This document shows, piece after piece, positions 49,622-57,653 of a stretch of DNA of 64,000 bases. The stretch's first letter is position 1, and each line of letters opens with the position of its first letter. Source of the DNA: Panacagrimonas sp963975245 (GTDB lineage: Bacteria; Pseudomonadota; Gammaproteobacteria; Nevskiales; Nevskiaceae). The position numbers were made by a program, and so were the translations under genes. The DNA lies in contig CAXBFJ010000001.1 of the NCBI GenBank assembly GCA_963975245.1, positions 828,311 to 892,310 on the forward strand, read 5' to 3'. The notes under the pieces are model-generated. The model did not search any database. It had not been told where the DNA came from and saw nothing but the letters and a program-made list of their open reading frames with translations.

Positions 49622-51123
49622 GCACGGATACTGCAATTTTGGCAACCAAAGGGGCGGGCAAGGTCTACGCCGGCGTACATGCATTGCAGGACGTGAACTT
49701 CGAGGTCAGGGCGGGGGAGATTCATGCCCTGGTTGGTGAGAACGGTGCTGGAAAATCCACACTATGCAAAGCCATTGCAGGCGCGGTGGCGCTCAGCAGT
49801 GGTCAAATCGAATTACATGGACAACCCGTGCAGTTTCACCGGCCCGGCGATGCACTCGCGGCCGGCATTGTCATGGTCTACCAGGAATCGAGTCTGGTGC
49901 CGTCGATGACCGTCGCACAGAATCTGGTCCTGGGGCGCGAGCAATGGTTCACCCGGCTGCGACCCTTGAATATCAAAGCGCAACAACAGCTCCAATCGCT
50001 CAACTTTCATGTTGACCCGACCGCGATGGTTGAATCACTTGGCACTGCGCAAAGGCAGATGGTGGAAATTGCGCGTGCGGCGTATCACGACGCGAAGATC
50101 ATCATTTTTGATGAACCCACCGCGAGTCTGACCCCAGAAGAAAAAATACATTTCTTCCAGTTGCTGAAAGATCTGCGGGGCAAGGGACTGGGCATTGTTT
50201 TCATCAGCCATGCACTCGAAGAAGCTCTGGATATCTCAGACAGAATTACCGTTCTGCGTGATGGCCAGCATGTGGCCACGCAGAAAACAGCCGACGTGAG
50301 CCGTGTGCAGATCGTGCACCATATGGTCGGCCGCGATGTGCAGACGTCGCATCACGCCAAGCGGCCGGCGAGCACAGCGAATCAAGTGAGGGAAAAATTA
50401 CTGGTTGTAGAGAATCTGACGATGGGCAATATCGTCAAGAACATGTCTTTCTCCTTGTACGCAGGAGAAGTCGTAGGGATCGCCGGCCTGATAGGTTCTG
50501 GCAGGACCGAAACGGCAAAGATTATTTGCGGGGCATTGAAGCGAAACCTGATCGGGGGAGGGAACGTCACGCTGCGTGGTCGACCCGTCCGATACAACGT
50601 TCCCAAACAAGCGATTGACGATGGCATTGTCTACATCACCGAAGATCGCAAGTTGAATGGTTTTTTCGAGACCATGACGGCAGAAGAGAATATTGACCTG
50701 GGCCGCATGGCCACACGTGACGGATATCGATGGTTCTTGTCCGAGAAGGAGCGTCACGAACACTCAGCAAAAATTGCACAGAGACTTAAAGTTCGGTCGG
50801 TGTCAGAAAACGCCAGAATCATCGAACTATCTGGGGGCAATCAACAAAAGGTCGTTGTCGCAAAGTCGCTGGTGCAATCGCCCTCCGTCGTGTTTTTTGA
50901 CGAGCCGACGCGTGGCGTCGATGTAGGAGCCATTCCCGAGATTCACGAAGCGATTCGCCGTCTAGCCGACGAAGGCAAGGCAGTGGTGGTGATCTCATCC
51001 TATCTGCCGGAAGTGATGGCCGTTTCCGACCGTATTCTGGTTGCTCGCCTGGGACGTATCGTGGAAGAGTTTTCCGACGAAGACGCAACTGAAGATAAGA
51101 TTATGTTCGCTGCTATTCATTGA
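49618..51123 (+). CDS. CUT2-type ABC transporter ATP-binding protein (two ABC domains)
   Basis: A 501-residue tandem ATPase of the RbsA/XylG type. The first domain has Walker A GENGAGKST (40-48), the altered signature SLGTAQRQMVEIARA usual for this family, and Walker B IIIFDEPTASL. The second has a degenerate Walker A (GLIGSGRTE), the signature LSGGNQQKVVVAKSL and Walker B VVFFDEPTRGVDVG. Both halves are complete. It overlaps the propeller gene (ATGA) and completes a full importer: binding protein, two permeases and ATPase. The TetR gene starts 4 bp after its stop. Confidence 0.95.
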   Translation: MSTDTAILATKGAGKVYAGVHALQDVNFEVRAGEIHALVGENGAGKSTLCKAIAGAVALSSGQIELHGQPVQFHRPGDALAAGIVMVYQESSLVPSMTVAQNLVLGREQWFTRLRPLNIKAQQQLQSLNFHVDPTAMVESLGTAQRQMVEIARAAYHDAKIIIFDEPTASLTPEEKIHFFQLLKDLRGKGLGIVFISHALEEALDISDRITVLRDGQHVATQKTADVSRVQIVHHMVGRDVQTSHHAKRPASTANQVREKLLVVENLTMGNIVKNMSFSLYAGEVVGIAGLIGSGRTETAKIICGALKRNLIGGGNVTLRGRPVRYNVPKQAIDDGIVYITEDRKLNGFFETMTAEENIDLGRMATRDGYRWFLSEKERHEHSAKIAQRLKVRSVSENARIIELSGGNQQKVVVAKSLVQSPSVVFFDEPTRGVDVGAIPEIHEAIRRLADEGKAVVVISSYLPEVMAVSDRILVARLGRIVEEFSDEDATEDKIMFAAIH

Positions 51124-51127
51124 AATC

Positions 51128-51808
51128 ATGCCCAGGCCATCAAAATCAAAGTCCGGCTCCGCAACGGGCGGCCGGAAGCGCACCACTTTGCAATCGGTGC
51201 ATCCGGCATTTGACCGTGACGACCAGTATGAAAAGCGCAAGCAGGCGCTGGTGCAGATCGCGATACAGTTTTTCAACTCGCGCGGGTACCATGCAACCTC
51301 AATAGAAGCCATTGCGGGCGAAGTGGGCCTGACCAAGGGCACGCTTTACCACTACTACAGCAGCAAGACGGATCTGGCGTTCGATTGCATATTGGAATCA
51401 ATTGCAGACGGCCAGCGCATGGCCCAGCAAGCATCCGAGGTGGAAGGAAGCGGACTGGATAAGCTCGAACGTTACTTAAGGCTTCAGTTCGAGACACTAG
51501 CCGGCTATCGCGGTTCGTCCTGGTTGCACGCTGACATGTCTGTTCTCAAAGAGCCGCAAAGGGCCGAGGCGAGAAAGCGGTCGCGAGAAGTGGACGCCAT
51601 GGTCCAGAAGTTTCTGAAACTGGGCATTGCCGATGGCAGCATTGCCCCAGTTGATCCCAAGATTGCCGAGTTTTTCCTCATGGGTGCGTTGAACTGGCTG
51701 CCGCGGTGGTATTCACCAAGTGGTTCCATGAACAGTGAAGAACTGGCGGCAGTTTTCATCGGCATCATGTTTGATGGTCTGCGTGCCAAGGGGGCAGGGA
51801 AGGCGTAA
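51128..51808 (+). CDS. TetR family transcriptional regulator
   Basis: A 226-residue regulator. A basic, Ser/Lys-rich tail of about 35 residues precedes the helix-turn-helix (ALVQIAIQFFNSRGYHATSI then IAGEVGLTKGTLYHYYSSKTDL, residues about 40-85). The remaining helices form the ligand-binding dimer domain, resembling the C-terminal-17/KstR2-like groups that often respond to CoA thioesters. ATG 51128 is 4 bp after the ATPase stop, so it is the last cistron of the operon. It may bind the 20-bp inverted repeat at 40271. The ligand could be an acyl-CoA intermediate; this is inference. Confidence 0.86.
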   Translation: MPRPSKSKSGSATGGRKRTTLQSVHPAFDRDDQYEKRKQALVQIAIQFFNSRGYHATSIEAIAGEVGLTKGTLYHYYSSKTDLAFDCILESIADGQRMAQQASEVEGSGLDKLERYLRLQFETLAGYRGSSWLHADMSVLKEPQRAEARKRSREVDAMVQKFLKLGIADGSIAPVDPKIAEFFLMGALNWLPRWYSPSGSMNSEELAAVFIGIMFDGLRAKGAGKA

Positions 51809-51822
51809 ATCTGATCTGCGCC

Positions 51823-52854
51823 TCAGTCGTCGCGATTGGCTGCATTGCGCTTGCTCCGAAGCCTTGCCATGGCACCGCGACCGGCTTCCAGGTTCTCTCC
51901 ATAGCGTACGATCATGCGCTCGGATTTCCAGCGACCCTGGCGCATGATTTCGGCACCGCTGAAATTGGCCGCGAGCAAATCCTGCGCGGCTCCAACTCTC
52001 GTGCTGTGGCCCGATACACGACTCGGATCAATACCGGCCGCCAGTGCCCGTTGCTTGAACAGCCGTGCGATGTCACGGTCTGATAATGGCGATTTGTATT
52101 TGTCGGGTTTGTTGGATTTGGGCGTCGATCTGAACAGCGGGCCTTCGAACACGCCCGAGATGGCTTGCCAAGCCTGGATACGTTCAACGGTCTCGGGCGA
52201 AATATATTGCAGCACGCCAGCGCCTTCCTGATCGGTTTTGCTGTGCGGCAGAAATATGCGGCCCGAACCATCGGGTTCTACGGAGACGTCCTGGGCCAGA
52301 ACCGAGATCAGTTCGCTGCGACGAAACATGGTCTCGAACGCAACGCTCAGCAAGGCTGCATCGCGAACATCTCGCGGAACATTGGGGTCGAGCTGCGCGA
52401 TCATGGCGTCAATATCCGCTTCGGTCAGACCTTTGGCCTGACGTTGGCGCGTGGACAGATATTCGCGTCGGAGGCCGCGCCACATCAATCTGGCTTCCAT
52501 GGAATCCATGGGCGACGGCAATCCTGCCAATCGATGCACCACAGTGAGCGTGGACAAGTAGTGATCGATGGTAGCGCGCTTGCGACCAGCCTGGATGCGA
52601 TCCATTAGAAACGCGCGCAACGCCGGTAGCTCCACAGGAATGGGATCAAAACCATTCTCGGAACAGAATTGGGTCCAGACGCGCCAGTCTGCACGCCATG
52701 TCCTGAGGGTGTTGGGCGCGTACGCGAGCTTGAGGTCGTGTGCGAGCGATTTAAGGCGATCGACGGCGCCGTCAGCCGTGTGCGTCAAAAGATCGGCAAC
52801 GGCGGCGTGCTGTGCAACGGATTCAGGGTCTGCGAGCTTTGTGGATGTGTTCAT
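51823..52854 (-). CDS. tyrosine recombinase / phage-type integrase
   Basis: A 343-residue site-specific recombinase. Residues about 40-130 form the SAM-like core-binding domain (LAYAPNTLRTWRADWRVW). The catalytic domain carries Arg in FETMFRRSELISV, Lys in HSKTDQEG, HxxR as SGHSTRVGAAQDLL, a Trp in the second His position (RQGRWKSERM), and the nucleophilic Tyr in IVRYGE, so the active site is complete. The start is placed at ATG 52854 (MNTSTKLADPES); an upstream ATG at 52908 would add 18 residues lacking family similarity. It converges with the TetR gene (14 bp gap). No excisionase, transposition or phage genes and no obvious att repeats are nearby, so it is a solitary or remnant integrase. 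Confidence 0.9.
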   Translation of the reverse strand: MNTSTKLADPESVAQHAAVADLLTHTADGAVDRLKSLAHDLKLAYAPNTLRTWRADWRVWTQFCSENGFDPIPVELPALRAFLMDRIQAGRKRATIDHYLSTLTVVHRLAGLPSPMDSMEARLMWRGLRREYLSTRQRQAKGLTEADIDAMIAQLDPNVPRDVRDAALLSVAFETMFRRSELISVLAQDVSVEPDGSGRIFLPHSKTDQEGAGVLQYISPETVERIQAWQAISGVFEGPLFRSTPKSNKPDKYKSPLSDRDIARLFKQRALAAGIDPSRVSGHSTRVGAAQDLLAANFSGAEIMRQGRWKSERMIVRYGENLEAGRGAMARLRSKRNAANRDD

Positions 52855-52879
52855 GCAGCAACCGTATCGGCATCTTATA

Positions 52880-52905
52880 TGTCCGTCAACTGCCATTGTC
52901 GGACA
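52880..52905. promoter_or_regulatory. TGTCCG-N14-CGGACA inverted repeat upstream of integrase
   Basis: Perfect 6-bp arms, extended by AT-rich flanks (TTATA / CATAA), 26 bp upstream of the integrase start. A TATTAT box lies further upstream on the same strand. It could be an integrase operator or part of a recombination site. Confidence 0.4.
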
Positions 52906-53080
52906 CATAAAAATATTGCCATAATAGGTCTAAACCTTCTCAATTCCATAAGAAACGATCGAGACAGACATTCGCTCACTAGACGACAGCGTACGTAGTC
53001 ATCAACATGCTCGAAATAATTCAAATGGACAATGTTCCAGCTTTAGCCGCAAAGCCATCGAATTCAGGGAGATCAACATC

Positions 53081-53635
53081 ATGAATCAAACCCGGACCCA
53101 GCTGACGGTTTCCATGTTGGTGGCAGGCTTGCTGCTCATCTGCAGGCCCGCACATGCAGAGATCACCGCTGGTGGTGGTATCGGTTTTTCCCAATTGTCA
53201 TCTTATGAAGATGTCGATGATGGAACCGCGTGGCGTGGATTCTTCGGCTACCGCGCTGCAAGCATTCCTTTCTATGCAGAGTTTCAGTATCTCGATAGCG
53301 GCGAACTCGGCATAGACGATTTCTTTGGCGTTGAACTGCAATTTGATGGATTCACCGCTGCGGCGGCCTACCGAATGGTGGTCGATTCAATCAACGGCTC
53401 AGACATCATCTTCAAGGCTGGTGCGTACTCGCTGGATGTTGAGGCAACTGGAGCTGGCGGCAGCGCAACAGACGACGGCAGCGGTGCACTGATTGGCATT
53501 GGCGGCAACTGGATGTTCACGCCACATTTAGGGCTCAATCTGGACGCCCAGATTCTGTTTGGCGTTGAAGATCTGGCCAATGAGGAAGATCTCACTGTGG
53601 TCACCATTGGATTGATCTACGCGTTCTTCGAGTGA
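53081..53635 (+). CDS. outer-membrane beta-barrel protein
   Basis: A 184-residue exported protein. The signal peptide (LTVSMLVAGLLLICRPAHA) is cut near residue 26. The mature part shows eight or so alternating amphipathic strands (EITAGGGIGFSQLSSY, GFFGYRAASIPFYAEFQYLDSG, AAAAYRMVV, FKAGAYSLDVE, GIGGNWMFTPHLGLNLDAQI) and ends in a terminal aromatic-containing strand, VVTIGLIYAFFE, as in small OmpX/OmpW-like barrels. AGGGAGA 9 nt before ATG 53081 supports the start. It is flanked by the integrase (divergent) and a 603-bp gap, with no operon partner. Specific function unknown. Confidence 0.75.
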   Translation: MNQTRTQLTVSMLVAGLLLICRPAHAEITAGGGIGFSQLSSYEDVDDGTAWRGFFGYRAASIPFYAEFQYLDSGELGIDDFFGVELQFDGFTAAAAYRMVVDSINGSDIIFKAGAYSLDVEATGAGGSATDDGSGALIGIGGNWMFTPHLGLNLDAQILFGVEDLANEEDLTVVTIGLIYAFFE

Positions 53636-54238
53636 CTTAGCTCAGTTTTCGCACGCGGTTTGATTGCAGTTGTTCAATCAATTGTCAGGCTGCCAATAGA
53701 CAGCGCTTCCGTGCGGCACGCACCCTGCCCTTGATGAGATGAAACAAGGCCTTTTTACGCATCAGGAGTCAGCTTGTTGGTGATGATGCCAAGTGTTTAG
53801 CCTCCTATGTGGGCACCGCAGAGCCAGCCCCGATCAGCAGACTTTGGCATGGAGCGAAAACGAGCCCGGGTGTGATCCCACGGGCGTCTTTGATCGTGCT
53901 TATGCGTGTTTGCCAACGTGTCTCGCCCCACCGTGGCTGAGCACTCATTTCCCGCCGTTGCAAATCTTTAACAAATTTTCGTGAGCAGGCTGCTCACTGC
54001 TGATGGCATTAGTTTCGAGGCGCCTGACAGGGCGCAGAAGCTGAATGTGGTATGTATACGCGAGTCGTTCTAAAGGGAGCAGAGAAATTTTCTGACTCGA
54101 AGAGCGAATAAAGCATGGGGACTATTACGAGAAACTGGAGAGAACGCCCCTTCGCTTCCAATGCCCCCTATCGGGCTTTCGGCATGCTTTTTTTGCAGCC
54201 AAGACAAGAAGCAATTTGATCATCAAGGAGTAACAAGA
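53636..54238 (+). other. 603-bp intergenic region upstream of the head-repeat protein
   Basis: No convincing gene is seen. A perfect GTGAGCA-GGC-TGCTCAC inverted repeat is at 53981-53997. ATGCC (54161) can pair with GGCAT (54181) around a smaller GCCC/GGGC hairpin, followed by seven T at 54188-54194; this weak terminator-like leader lies about 45 bp before the start of the downstream gene and might attenuate it. A 63-codon open frame at 53793-53984 has no coding character. Confidence 0.4.
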
Positions 54239-55933
54239 ATGAATAAGAAGAACCGTCATTTTCGCGTCCGCCTGCTCGGTCGCTTCGGCTTGATTGGGGC
54301 GATGGCGAGTGCTGGCTTCCTGCCAAATGCGCACGCTGACGCCACCGTGGAATGCAACGTCAACGCAGGCTTTCCAGCCAGCACGACGGAATGCGGCCTA
54401 AGTTCAGTTGCCTCCGGTATGTTTTCAACAGCGGTCGGAAGCTCTGTCAATGCAACTGGAGACCGGTCGACAGCATACGGGCGTCTTGCGGATGCCCTTG
54501 AGAGCGATTCAACGGCACTGGGGCATAACGCCGATACTTTGGCGCGCAACTCAGTTGCGGTTGGCCAAGGGGCGACAGTGGAGGTCGACGGCATCCAAGG
54601 AACTAGCGTCGGCCGAAACGCCTTGGTGACGGAGCCAGGCGGCACAAGTGTGGGTGCCGATTCTGATGCCCAGGGCGTCGGCGCCACCGCATTGGGTGGT
54701 GACGGAGAAGACGCAGGCTTGACTGGAGCACAGGCCATTGGTTCGGGCGCGACGGCGGTGGGCTCGGATACCTATGCAACAGCAATAGATGCGATCGCGG
54801 TGGGCAAAGGAGCGCAAGCGCAAAATGCTGATGCGATCGCCCTGGGCGCAGATTCCATCGTCACCGCCGGCAACAGTGTCGCGATTGGCGCCGATTCGGT
54901 TGCCAGCGGAAGCGCGAATACATCGCTTGGACATACGGCGCGAGCACGTGGCGATAGCAGCACCCACGTCGGTTTCAACTCCGGCGCAAATTCCACATCA
55001 AGCGCAAACTTCTCAACGGCGGTGGGCGCTCAATCTTTGGTCGCTAACGATGCAGAGAACAATACCGCTGTGGGGTTTCAATCGATGCTGGTGAATACAT
55101 CGGGCGCGCAGAACACGGCGGTGGGTGCGTTCTCGATGATGAGTAACACAACCGGTAGTGCCAATATGGCCGTGGGCACCAATGCTCTGCTGTCCAACAC
55201 AACCGGCATCAACAATATGGCCATGGGCAACAATGCACTGCGAGCCAATGTGGAGGGGAGTAACAATGTCGCCGTGGGGCGTGCCTCGCTACTGGCGGTT
55301 AGCCAGGGGCAGCTGAATGTGGGCATTGGTACACAAGCACTGAACAATCTGGCAACAGGCAGCCAAAACATTGCCGTCGGTGGACAGTCTGGCGTCAACC
55401 TGACGCAGGGAGCACAGAACATCTACATCGGCACACCTGGTGGTGCGAGTACAGAGTCCAAGGTGACTCGCATTGGCTCGACACAGACGCGTGCCTTTAT
55501 GGCAGGCATTAGCGGAACGCCTATTGCCAGCGGCGCCACGGTCGTGGTCGGCGCGGATGGTCAGCTCGGTATCCTGGCGTCTTCGGCGCGCTTCAAACAG
55601 GGCATTACAGACATGGCGGATCAGTCTGATCGTCTGATGCAGCTTCGTCCTGTGACCTATGCCTACAAGTCTGAGCCGGAAGCCCGGCATTTCGGCTTGA
55701 TTGCAGAAGATGTCGCCAAGGTCTATCCGGAGTTGGTGGTGCGAAATGCAAAAGGTGAAATCGACACGGTTCAGTATGTTGAACTGGTACCGGTGCTCCT
55801 GCAGCGCGTGCAGGATCAACAACGTGAACTCAACGAGCTTAAGGCAACGCTGGTTCAGCAGAACCAGGAGTTGAATGAGCGTCTGGCGCAAATTGAAACT
55901 GCTACGCGTAGTCGCGAACTGGCCAGCCGATAA
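54239..55933 (+). CDS. YadA-head-repeat surface protein with peptidase S74 chaperone domain
   Basis: A 564-residue exported protein. A signal peptide (IGAMASAGFLPNAHA) is followed by about 25 imperfect 14-residue head repeats of the trimeric autotransporter type (xAxAxGxxAxAxGxxS, e.g. TAVGSSVNATGDRSTAYG, IALGADSIVTAGNSVAIG), spanning residues about 50-410. The C-terminus is an intramolecular chaperone domain: SSARFKQGITDMADQSD, LRPVTYAYK, FGLIAEDVAKVYPELV, then a coiled coil of about 45 residues. The Ser-Lys pair of the auto-cleaving S74 dyad is present in SSARFK. No YadA membrane anchor is present, so the trimer may be released or attached otherwise. AAGGAG at 54225 supports ATG 54239. Confidence 0.87.
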   Translation: MNKKNRHFRVRLLGRFGLIGAMASAGFLPNAHADATVECNVNAGFPASTTECGLSSVASGMFSTAVGSSVNATGDRSTAYGRLADALESDSTALGHNADTLARNSVAVGQGATVEVDGIQGTSVGRNALVTEPGGTSVGADSDAQGVGATALGGDGEDAGLTGAQAIGSGATAVGSDTYATAIDAIAVGKGAQAQNADAIALGADSIVTAGNSVAIGADSVASGSANTSLGHTARARGDSSTHVGFNSGANSTSSANFSTAVGAQSLVANDAENNTAVGFQSMLVNTSGAQNTAVGAFSMMSNTTGSANMAVGTNALLSNTTGINNMAMGNNALRANVEGSNNVAVGRASLLAVSQGQLNVGIGTQALNNLATGSQNIAVGGQSGVNLTQGAQNIYIGTPGGASTESKVTRIGSTQTRAFMAGISGTPIASGATVVVGADGQLGILASSARFKQGITDMADQSDRLMQLRPVTYAYKSEPEARHFGLIAEDVAKVYPELVVRNAKGEIDTVQYVELVPVLLQRVQDQQRELNELKATLVQQNQELNERLAQIETATRSRELASR

Positions 55934-55946
55934 TCTGAGAGTGCCG

Positions 55947-55988
55947 ATAATGCGCTGCGCGCGGCATGTGCGCAGCGCATTATTTTTA
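55947..55988 (+). terminator. intrinsic terminator after the head-repeat gene
   Basis: A 14-bp stem (ATAATGCGCTGCGC with GCGCAGCGCATTAT, 9-nt loop) is followed by TTTTAAT and starts 14 bp after the stop codon. Confidence 0.9.
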
Positions 55989-56044
55989 ATGAGGGGCGCT
56001 CATCGTTGAAGTTTCATCCGGCAATGCTCGCTCCACAGTTATGC

Positions 56045-57382
56045 TTAGTCTAAGGCCTGAACCATCTCTTCAACGCGAGTGAACTTGATTCGTGGTCGGG
56101 ACATTGGTCTGCCCTGCTCTCTTTCCGCATGATCAATTTTCTGCCAGTCGCAGAAGTGAATGATGCGCCGCGTCAGCGCGTCGAATTTTTCCAGGCGTTG
56201 TTGTGCATTGAGTGAGTTGCTACCGGACAACGCGCCTGCGCTTGCATCGGCCAGCAGTGACGCAACGCAATCACGCGCACATTTCTTGTTGCTGCCGATA
56301 ATGCCCTGAGGACCCCGACGAATCCATCCGGTGACGTAGGTGCCGGGAACAGGGGTTCCATTGTCCGTGACGCGGCCGGACTCGTTGGGAATGATGCCTC
56401 GCGCTTCATCAAATGGTAGCCCGTCTAGGGCACTTCCGCGATAACCAATCGCGGAAAGGATCAGGCCGCTGCTCAGTACTTCATTGCTTGATGTCAGGCG
56501 AAGGCCTTCCACTTTTTCGTCACCGACAATTTCTGCAGGCGAGGTATGGAATCGCAGCAAAATTCTGCGTTTCCCAACGGTGCGCTCTGCGCAGAGCTTG
56601 CGCAGCGCAGCCATCTTGGGATCGCCATCTGCTGATGCATTTAGCACTGTCTGCAGTGCTTCGGCGCCATCCACGCTGATGGCGGTGTCTGGCAGGTCGC
56701 CCAGTTCTTCGAGTTCCGGGAAGTTGAACGCGGCTTCAGCAGGGCCGCGCCGTCCGAGAATGACGACTTCCCGAATACGGCTTTGAGACAGTGCCTTTAG
56801 CGCGTGCTCAGCGATGTCTGTCTGGCGTAGTTCTTCAACCGGCTTGAGCAGGATGCGTGCAACATCCATTGAAACATTGCCATTCCCGATGATCACAGCA
56901 CGTTCAGTCTGCAGATTGAAATGCTCCTGACTGAAGTCAGGGTGACCGTTGTACCAACCAACAAAGCGCCGAGCGGAACTGCAGCCCGGCAAATCTTCAC
57001 CTGGAATACCTAGTTTTCGCTCTCCATCGGCACCGATGGCATAAATGACCGCGTCGTACCAGGCAGACAATTGCGCTGGCGAGACTGTCTCGCCCACGCA
57101 GACGTTTCCGATGAATCTAAAGCCTGGCCGATGCGCGATGGCATCGTAGACCCGCGCCATTTTCTTCTTGTCCGGATGATCTGGCGCAACACCGCCGCGA
57201 ATCAATCCCCAGGGCGTGGGCAGGCGATCCAGCACATCAACTTCAATACTTTGATGGACCCTCCTCGACAGACGCCCCGCTGCAAACGTCCCGCTCGGTG
57301 CCTCAAGCAGGTGTCCAGCGGCGTACATTCCGGATGGGCCGCTGCCGACGATGGCCACTCGCAAAGGACGCGTCTCAGTCAC
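56045..57382 (-). CDS. ferredoxin-NADP reductase, FprA / adrenodoxin reductase type
   Basis: A 445-residue flavoprotein. FAD motif VAIVGSGPSGMYAAGHLL at the N-terminus, then PTPWGLIRGGVAPDHP, NADP-binding GNGNVSMDVARILL near residue 160 and VILGRRGPAEAAF near 205, and the C-terminal TGWIRRGPQGIIGSNKKCA. This is the full FprA pattern, transferring electrons between NADPH and ferredoxin. The start is GTG 57382, overlapping the ferredoxin gene by 8 bp and behind GGAGA; the longer open frame to 57478 lies within the ferredoxin gene and is rejected. It is the last gene of the molybdoenzyme-ferredoxin-reductase unit. Confidence 0.93.
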   Translation of the reverse strand: MTETRPLRVAIVGSGPSGMYAAGHLLEAPSGTFAAGRLSRRVHQSIEVDVLDRLPTPWGLIRGGVAPDHPDKKKMARVYDAIAHRPGFRFIGNVCVGETVSPAQLSAWYDAVIYAIGADGERKLGIPGEDLPGCSSARRFVGWYNGHPDFSQEHFNLQTERAVIIGNGNVSMDVARILLKPVEELRQTDIAEHALKALSQSRIREVVILGRRGPAEAAFNFPELEELGDLPDTAISVDGAEALQTVLNASADGDPKMAALRKLCAERTVGKRRILLRFHTSPAEIVGDEKVEGLRLTSSNEVLSSGLILSAIGYRGSALDGLPFDEARGIIPNESGRVTDNGTPVPGTYVTGWIRRGPQGIIGSNKKCARDCVASLLADASAGALSGSNSLNAQQRLEKFDALTRRIIHFCDWQKIDHAEREQGRPMSRPRIKFTRVEEMVQALD

Positions 57383-57653
57383 CTGCCATCTCCTGCACAC
57401 GCGTTTTGAAGTGATTCTTGTTGATCTGCGCGTAATGCGCCCACTTTGTCGGCAAGGTGTCCATTGGGAAAATGGCATTGACCGGGCAGGCTTCTTCGCA
57501 CGCTCCGCAGTCTGTGCATTGCACTGGATTTATGTAGAGCTGCGTAGCGGCCTCAAATCCATTTTCATCCGGCATTGGATGAATGCAATCTACCGGGCAA
57601 ACCTCGACGCAGGAATAATCAGCCACGCAAGGCGCTGCAACCACGTAAGCCAT
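57375..57653 (-). CDS. 7Fe ferredoxin (FdxA-like)
   Basis: A 92-residue ferredoxin with Cys9, Cys15, Cys19 (followed by Pro) for a [3Fe-4S] cluster region and Cys46-x2-Cys49-x2-Cys52-x3-Cys56-Pro for a [4Fe-4S] cluster. This fits the 7Fe type with a C-terminal extension of about 35 residues. The extra Cys23 is also typical. Its ATG overlaps the stop of the molybdopterin gene by one base (TGATG), and its end overlaps the reductase start. It most likely carries electrons between the FprA-type reductase and the molybdoenzyme, or to a hydroxylase. Confidence 0.92.
   Translation of the reverse strand: MAYVVAAPCVADYSCVEVCPVDCIHPMPDENGFEAATQLYINPVQCTDCGACEEACPVNAIFPMDTLPTKWAHYAQINKNHFKTRVQEMAGD

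Noticed and set aside
53793..53984. Small 63-codon frame upstream of the head-repeat gene
   Set aside because: No ribosome site, no hydrophobic core or motif, and codon use unlike neighbouring genes.
54400..55420. Periodic repeats resembling a CRISPR or satellite array
   Set aside because: The periodicity follows 14-residue YadA-type head repeats in frame; DNA copies are diverged and there are no spacer-repeat units.
57383..57478. Extended N-terminus of the FprA-type reductase
   Set aside because: The added residues lie within the ferredoxin gene and have no similarity to FprA; the GTG at 57382 with GGAGA fits the conserved N-terminus.
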